Shown here in pieces: positions 57,901-64,000 of a stretch of DNA of 64,000 nucleotides. A program made the translations under genes and the position numbers. Each line of letters begins with the position of its first letter. Positions within the stretch are counted from its first letter, which is position 1. Location of the stretch: NCBI GenBank assembly GCA_016946835.1, contig JACVTC010000016.1:55001-119000 (forward strand). Direction: 5' to 3'. The notes beneath the pieces were generated by a model. It was not told where the DNA came from. It ran no database searches and saw nothing but the letters and a program-made list of their open reading frames with translations. The DNA is from Neocallimastix lanati (nom. inval.). Taxonomy: Eukaryota > Neocallimastigomycota > Neocallimastigomycetes > Neocallimastigales > Neocallimastigaceae.

Positions 57901-60667
57901 AGAAATACTAAAGATGCAGAAGAATCAACTTTTTTAAATATTACATTTGAAAATAATCCAATAAATGAAAATATTGATTATTCATTATCAGTTGATATGA
58001 AGCCATTGGAAGTTAATTATAATCATATAATAATTGATAATTTAATTAAATTTGTCACAAGACCAACAATTCAACCAGAAATTTTGATTACTGTTAAAGT
58101 AAGTAATAATAGTAATAATAATAATTAATGATAAAAAATCATAATAATAATAATTAAAATAATTATAATAATTTTAATAATTATAATACATGTTTGAATA
58201 TTTTAAAATTAACATAAACAAATCTTATAGAACGTAGCTGAAACCGCACTTGAAAAAATTAAATCCCAAACTAGAGCAGGTTTAGACTATTTATTAATGA
58301 CCCGTAAAACATTTGATTTAAAAATTGATATTGAAGCTCCCATATTTTTATTTAAACAAAAGTAATTAATAATTTATTATTAACATTTTAATTGGAAAAA
58401 TTTGATCTAATCTATTTTTTAAAATATGGTATATAGTAATTCTACTGATTTTTTAATTATAGATGCTGGTAATTTAATTATAAAAAGTAATATGATTGAT
58501 AAAGAAAAAAAGGATTTTTTACAAAGTAAAATAGGACAAATATTAACTCCAGAAGAACAAAAAACCTTAAATTCATTGTTATATGATAAATTCCAAATAA
58601 ATCTTAATTCTGTTCAGGTAATATATAAAAATTTAATATAAAATTTAATTAATATATTTATTAATATTTATTTATAAATTGATTTAAAATAAATAAATGA
58701 TTAATTTTATTTTTCTTTGATTTTTTGAAAAATACTAATTAGATTTTAGCTGGAAATTCACTTGAAAAATACGAAATGGATATTTTATCAAACTCGAAAT
58801 TAACAAATTATGATATTATTGAAAAAACAAATATTTCATTTCTTTTAGAAAATTGTGTTCTTCCTAAAAATAATACAGATTCACCACAATGTAAAATTAA
58901 CGGTAATCTACCGAGATTAGTGTTAAATTTCACAGACGAAAAATATACAATTTTTATGGTTAATATTATTATTGATTAAATTTATTAAACTAATTAAATA
59001 ATCATAATAAAAAAATTAATATTAATGTAATTTATTTTTTATTGTTTGTTTTATTTTATATTAATTTTTATTTTTTATTTTTTTTTTATTTTTTTTTTTT
59101 TATTTTTTTTTTAAATAAAATAAGAATACAATATCAAATATATTATCATTATTTAATAAAGATAATATTTATGAAATTGAAAATACTTCATCATCCAAAT
59201 TATCATTCTTTGATTTACTTACAGATGATTCATATACAAAATTTGTTGAAGATGATGAATTTTTTGATGCAAAAGAAGAAAATAATTCCGAATTTACAAA
59301 GAATGAAATTGATCTTTTTTCAATATCTGATCTAGAATTTAATTTTAACATTAAAGAAATAAATGCAACAATAGGAAAATATAATAAAGAAAGGGATATT
59401 GATGAATTATTAGCAAAAATGGTTCTTATTAATACAAATTTTATTGTAGTTAAACGTTTATTTGACACAAAAATAAATGCACAAATTGAAAATATATTTT
59501 TAGATGATAGTTCACAGGAATTAAATTCAGAATTTAGAAAAATTTTAGTAGCGTCAAAGCCAGATAGTGAATCACCTATAAACCAAGAAAAACCATTAAT
59601 ATCAATTGAATATTTTGATGTAAAAAAAAATTCACCAGAATATTTAGAAAAATATCGTGGAATTGAAAGAAGAATAGATTTTAATCTTGCTGCACTAGAT
59701 TTATTTATTTCTACTAGTAGTGTTATGGAAATATATGACTTTATAATGAAAACATTTATTAATAATGAAAATTTAAATAGTAATAATAATAAAAACGAAA
59801 TTATTCATAATATTGATGAACCATCACATTTAAATAATACAAACACTACACTTATTAGAATAAATATGAAAGCCGTTAATTTAATTGCTAATAATGGAAA
59901 ATTTAAAATTGCAACTTGTAATATACATACTGGAGAAATTATGATATATACCCAACAACGTAAATTATATGTTACTGGTAAATTAGAAGATATATTAGTA
60001 GTAGATAATGTAAAAAGAGTAGAAAATGGCAGACATTATTATCAATTATTAAGTACAAAGGGAAATAAAGCTTTAGATTTTAAATATATTAAATATGATC
60101 CATTTGATAAAGAAAACTATCCAGGGTATGATATTAGTTTATATTTACGTGGTGAATCTGTTCATTATACTCATTTAAGCCCTTTAATTAGTGATTTATA
60201 TGAATTTTTCAACGAAATGAAAGAGCTCTATGAAACTGCGAAAGATAAAGCTATTCAATCTGCATCTCAAATTAAAGAAAATACAAGTAAAATAGTTGTT
60301 GATATAGAAATTCAAACGCCTATTATTGAATTTCCAAAAGGTTCTTTACAAACAAAAGATAGTTTAAAGGTATATTTAGGGGAAATTAATATTAAAAATG
60401 AATTTTTAAATAATTCCCCTCAAAGCATAGACAACAATAAAAGCATGGAAAATTTAAATGTGATCCCTAATAAGTTTAATATTTGTATTAATTCAATGAA
60501 AGCTGTTTCGCATTATTATTTTGGAAATGATGAACAAGTATTACAAATACTAAAAGATTTTAATATTAACCTAATAATAACAATTTCTGATTTAATTAGA
60601 GACTATGAAATTCCAAGAATAGAAGTATTAAATATTATAAATATGATTATTGCTTTCTTTTTTTTTT

Positions 60668-60698
<31 letters not shown>

Positions 60699-61761
60699 TT
60701 CTCATCAATTAATTAATTAATACTAAAAATAAAATTATTATTATATAATAAAATTTATAAAATGATTATAGGTAATTAGTAAGGTTACGGCCATTAATAT
60801 TCAGTTAACTGAAAAACAGTATTTACATATTATTGAATTATATCATAGTATTTTCAAATCTAATGAAAGTAATATATCATCATCAACCAATTTAAATAAT
60901 TCTTATATAAGGAATGAAGAAAATTTAATAAAATCAATTTCACATAGTAATTTAAATTTAAATCCAACAGTTAATTATGAAATATTAAAAAATAAGAATT
61001 ATATTAAAACTGATTTTTCAAATAGTAGTTCCGATTCTTCATTTAAGAAAAGCTTTTATATGAAATTAGAATTTCCAGTAATAAAATTAGAAACATTCTT
61101 AGGTGATGCAAATGGTGTTATTGATTTAAAAGAAATAGGACATACATCATTTCAGATTGATAAATCACAAATTAGTATAATGATATCTAATAATAATGAT
61201 ATAAATGTTGCAGTTCTTATAACATCATTTACAATGAATGATATATGTTTAAATCATAAATGTGTATTCCGTGAAATTATTCCACAGTACATTGTAAATT
61301 TAGAATCTGGTAAAGAAACAATAGAAATGAATAATCACTTTGCTTATATTAACTTCAAAAGAAATAGTAATAAGGATTCTTCATTAATTGTTCAAATTAA
61401 TAATCCTAAAGTTATATTTGCATTAAATACATTGTTCGAATTAAAGGACTTTTTCTTTAATCCAATGAACATTTCAATTAGTAATATTCAAGAAAATATA
61501 TTTAGTGGAAATAATAGTAATGTTGAAGCAGAAAATTTATCATCTATTCAAAATAAAGAATTTAATAATGATGATTATGACTTTTATTATAATATTAAAA
61601 ATAAAGATAAAATGAAATTGGATATTTCAATTAACAATCCGGAAATAATATTATTAGAAAATCATGAATTACATGATACAGAAGCTGTTGTGTTATCTGC
61701 AAAAAAGGTAATTATTGCTGATTATGAAATTACAAAATTCTATGTTGAAGAAATAGGTAAT

Positions 61762-61795
<34 letters not shown>

Positions 61796-64000
61796 TTAAA
61801 TTATCAAATAATAATAATAAATTAATACTAATAATAGTAATAATAAAATAATAATAACAATAAAATAATAATAATAATAAAAATTAAAATATTATAATAA
61901 TAATAATATTAATAAATAAATAAATAAATAAATAAATAAATTAATATAATAACAAATATAATAATAAATATAATAATAAATATAATAATAAATATAATAA
62001 TAAATATAATAATAAATATATTAATAAATATAATAATAAATATAATATTTATTATTTTAGGTGCTTTTCTTTGTGTATTTGAGGATAGAGAAAATACGTC
62101 ATTAAGATTAATTTCAAATTTTAATATTAATATTTCATTTGATAGCCAAAATCCCACTCCAGATCATTTATTTAAAAAATTTATATTAAGTTTTAGCTTC
62201 TTAGAATTAAGAATATCATATTGGGATTTCTTTCTTTTTGATAAGATTTATAATAAAATGAAAGAATATTTAGAAAGTTCAAACTCAAATGAAACAAACA
62301 TGTCATTATTAAATAATAAAAATAATAAAAGTATAAACCATTCATCAAATTTAATTATGAGGCATGAAGAGTTAATGCTGTATTGCGAAGGAATTCATGT
62401 AATTTTAATCGATGATATAAAAGGACTTCATATTCAAACATTAGATGGAAAAATTGATGAATTTACTCTTTCACTTCAAAATTGGTCAACTTCATTAATA
62501 GCTCAAACAACTTTACCAATTGAATTAAATTTCTTCAACATAAAAAGTTCACATTGGGAACCAATTATTGAACCTTGGAAATTTAGTGTAAATATATATA
62601 GAAAAAATGCAAACTCGGAATTTAATTGTGATTTAACTACAAAAGATAAACTAAATATTAATATATGTCATGACACAATAAACAGCTTATTAAATACATA
62701 TTCAAATTTGAGTAACCAGAAAAATCGTAATCTTGAAAGTCGTAGAATTGAAACATATCCATATATTTTGAGAAATAAGACAGGAAGTGATATAATTATA
62801 TGGACAGAAAGTGAAGAAGCAGATCTAGATATAAAATTAATTGAGCTACAAAATAATGATGAACTAAAGTTAAAATTTACAGATTGGAGAGAAATGCGAG
62901 AAAGAGAGAAAATTATAGAAAATAAATTAAATATTCAAATTAAAACAAATATATGGGAAACAATAAAATCCATTCCTGTCGATCAAGAAAAAACAATATC
63001 TTATTTACTAAGGCCTGTCGTAAATAATATTATGTATGTTCTCGTTGTTGATATTAAAGTAATAGATAATATTAAATATGTAACGTTTAGATCTTCATCA
63101 ATATTAAAAAATAGAACAAAATTAAATTTAAATATTTTAATCATGAGTAATAAAATAACTCAATATAGTATTGGACCATTGGAAGATTTTTATATTCCAA
63201 TCACTGATACATTCAATGGAAAAATAAAAATCAAACCAAAAGATGAAAAGGATAGAACATATGAGTGGAGCAATGAGGCATTTAGTTGGAATAATTTTAA
63301 AGAAACAAATACAGTATACCTAAATTGTGGTAGTAGTGTAAATAATTATGACATATTTTACTTTAAAATATATAATGAAACTACAAAAAATAAATTACAA
63401 GAACATTTAAATATGACATATACAATTGTACCACCACTTGAAATTGAAAATTTGTTACCAAATTCATTAAAGTTCACTGTTTATTGTGATGGTGGTAGAA
63501 ATAATTATGAATCATATATTCGCCCTGGAAAGAGTTACTCAATATATGAATTAAATACGAGTAATAATTTAGGACTTAGTATAAATATTTTTGATATTAT
63601 TGATTTCCAACAAAGAGATATCAGTATTATTAATAATAAATATGGTACTTTTGATAAATATATTACTATGTATAACCCAGATGGGTATGAATTAAAGTTA
63701 TCTTTAAATTATTTAAACCTAAGAACCGGAACTAAAAGAGTTTCAATTATGAGTCCTTATATAATTTACAATAAAACAGATTTAGATATTACAGTTGTAC
63801 CAAAAAAAATTATTAATACTAATACCATATCAAATAATTTACTATTAAAGAAAAGTAAAAATGGAAAATTAGTACCTAATCTCTTTTCATTCAACAACCA
63901 GTTTATATCTAATAGAGTGTATTTAAAAACTTTTAATTCAGAATTAAGTAAACCAATTAGTTTTGAAGCAGTAGGAAGTTCATATAATGTTGATATTCCA
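54956..64000 (+). CDS. VPS13: VPS13 bridge-type lipid transfer protein (partial, 3' end beyond window)
   Basis: VPS13 forms a long hydrophobic groove that moves phospholipids between membranes at contact sites. I find 22 exons and about 2264 codons to the right edge: 54956-55052, 55166-55243, 55327-55439, 55506-55602, 55720-55829, 55919-56020, 56100-56189, 56286-56345, 56420-56569, 56669-56738, 56811-56944, 57013-57112, 57190-57281, 57367-57465, 57552-57802, 57903-58098, 58231-58361, 58437-58617, 58743-58958, 59125-60624, 60772-61756, 62061 onward. The chorein N-terminus is intact (MFEGIVISLLNKLIGKYVDN; SVWKGDVVLQNLRLRKDALL; LGELVLNFSWSDFKNTPV). MAKIIDNLQISISNIHIRYE is the VPS13 signature. 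The large final exons cover the extended chorein-type repeats and, from about 62750 (YPYILRNKTGSDIIIWTE), the start of the VAB/SHR-BD adaptor-binding region. The C-terminal APT1, ATG2-C-like and PH-like parts lie outside the window. All exon joins are in phase and no break is seen, so the gene looks functional. Confidence 0.95.
61760..62055 (+). repeat. AAT/AAATATAAT microsatellite filling a VPS13 intron
   Basis: The intron 61757-62060 consists almost wholly of (AAT)n followed by (AAAT)n and a 12-bp unit resembling AATAAATATAAT at about 61950-62045. The first part keeps the upstream frame open as poly-Asn, but exon 22 begins in phase at 62061 after TTTTAG. Confidence 0.85.

Overview
The window is extremely A+T-rich eukaryotic nuclear DNA. 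Genes have many short GT-AG introns, codon choice is strongly A/T-ending, Asn/Lys/Glu-rich low-complexity tracts are common, and microsatellites are everywhere. The gene set points to a zoosporic (flagellated) fungus. It has a TOK1-type two-pore K+ channel and a Nab3-like RNA-binding protein, both fungal in character, beside clear flagellar/basal-body genes (CFAP57, a CEP19 homologue, a CCDC153/DRC12-like protein). Base composition and poly-Asn proteins best fit an anaerobic gut fungus (Neocallimastigomycota). That placement is inference; another AT-rich chytrid-grade fungus is possible.

Layout. 0.8-3.6 kb: TOK1-type channel (-). 3.6-13.4 kb: gene-poor accessory DNA with two unassigned GC-richer islands, a decayed LINE (-) and a Ty1/copia gag fossil (+). 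13.4-18.1 kb: large RRM + RS + Asn-rich protein (-). 18.1-26.4 kb: a transposon nest in which a fossil Ty1/copia element is interrupted by an unclassified AT-rich insert and by a MULE DNA transposon. 26.4-64 kb: gene-dense part, in order S-adenosylmethionine synthase (+), CDC20 (+), ABHD13/BEM46-like hydrolase (+), CFAP57 (-), cardiolipin synthase (+), CEP19-like (+), TRM82/WDR4 (+), DRC12-like (-) and VPS13 (+, running off the right edge).

Exon structures were worked out by eye from GT/AG sites, reading phase and family alignment from memory. All the multi-exon models close in frame. Spans are given from start codon to stop codon, with the exons listed in each entry.

Themes. Three flagellum-related genes lie within 18 kb, consistent with zoospore biology but not by itself evidence of co-regulation. 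Two enzymes (S-adenosylmethionine synthase, cardiolipin synthase) carry long N-terminal extensions that may be organelle-targeting, relevant if the organism has hydrogenosomes. Several long introns are long only because they hold microsatellites, most strikingly a roughly 380-bp pure hexanucleotide array in a CDC20 intron. I found no convincing tRNA, rRNA, CRISPR or toxin locus, and no clearly novel multi-gene system. The most unusual items are the CEP19 homologue split by a ~500-residue acidic insert, the Nab3-like protein's architecture, and the CDC20 lacking a recognisable C-box.
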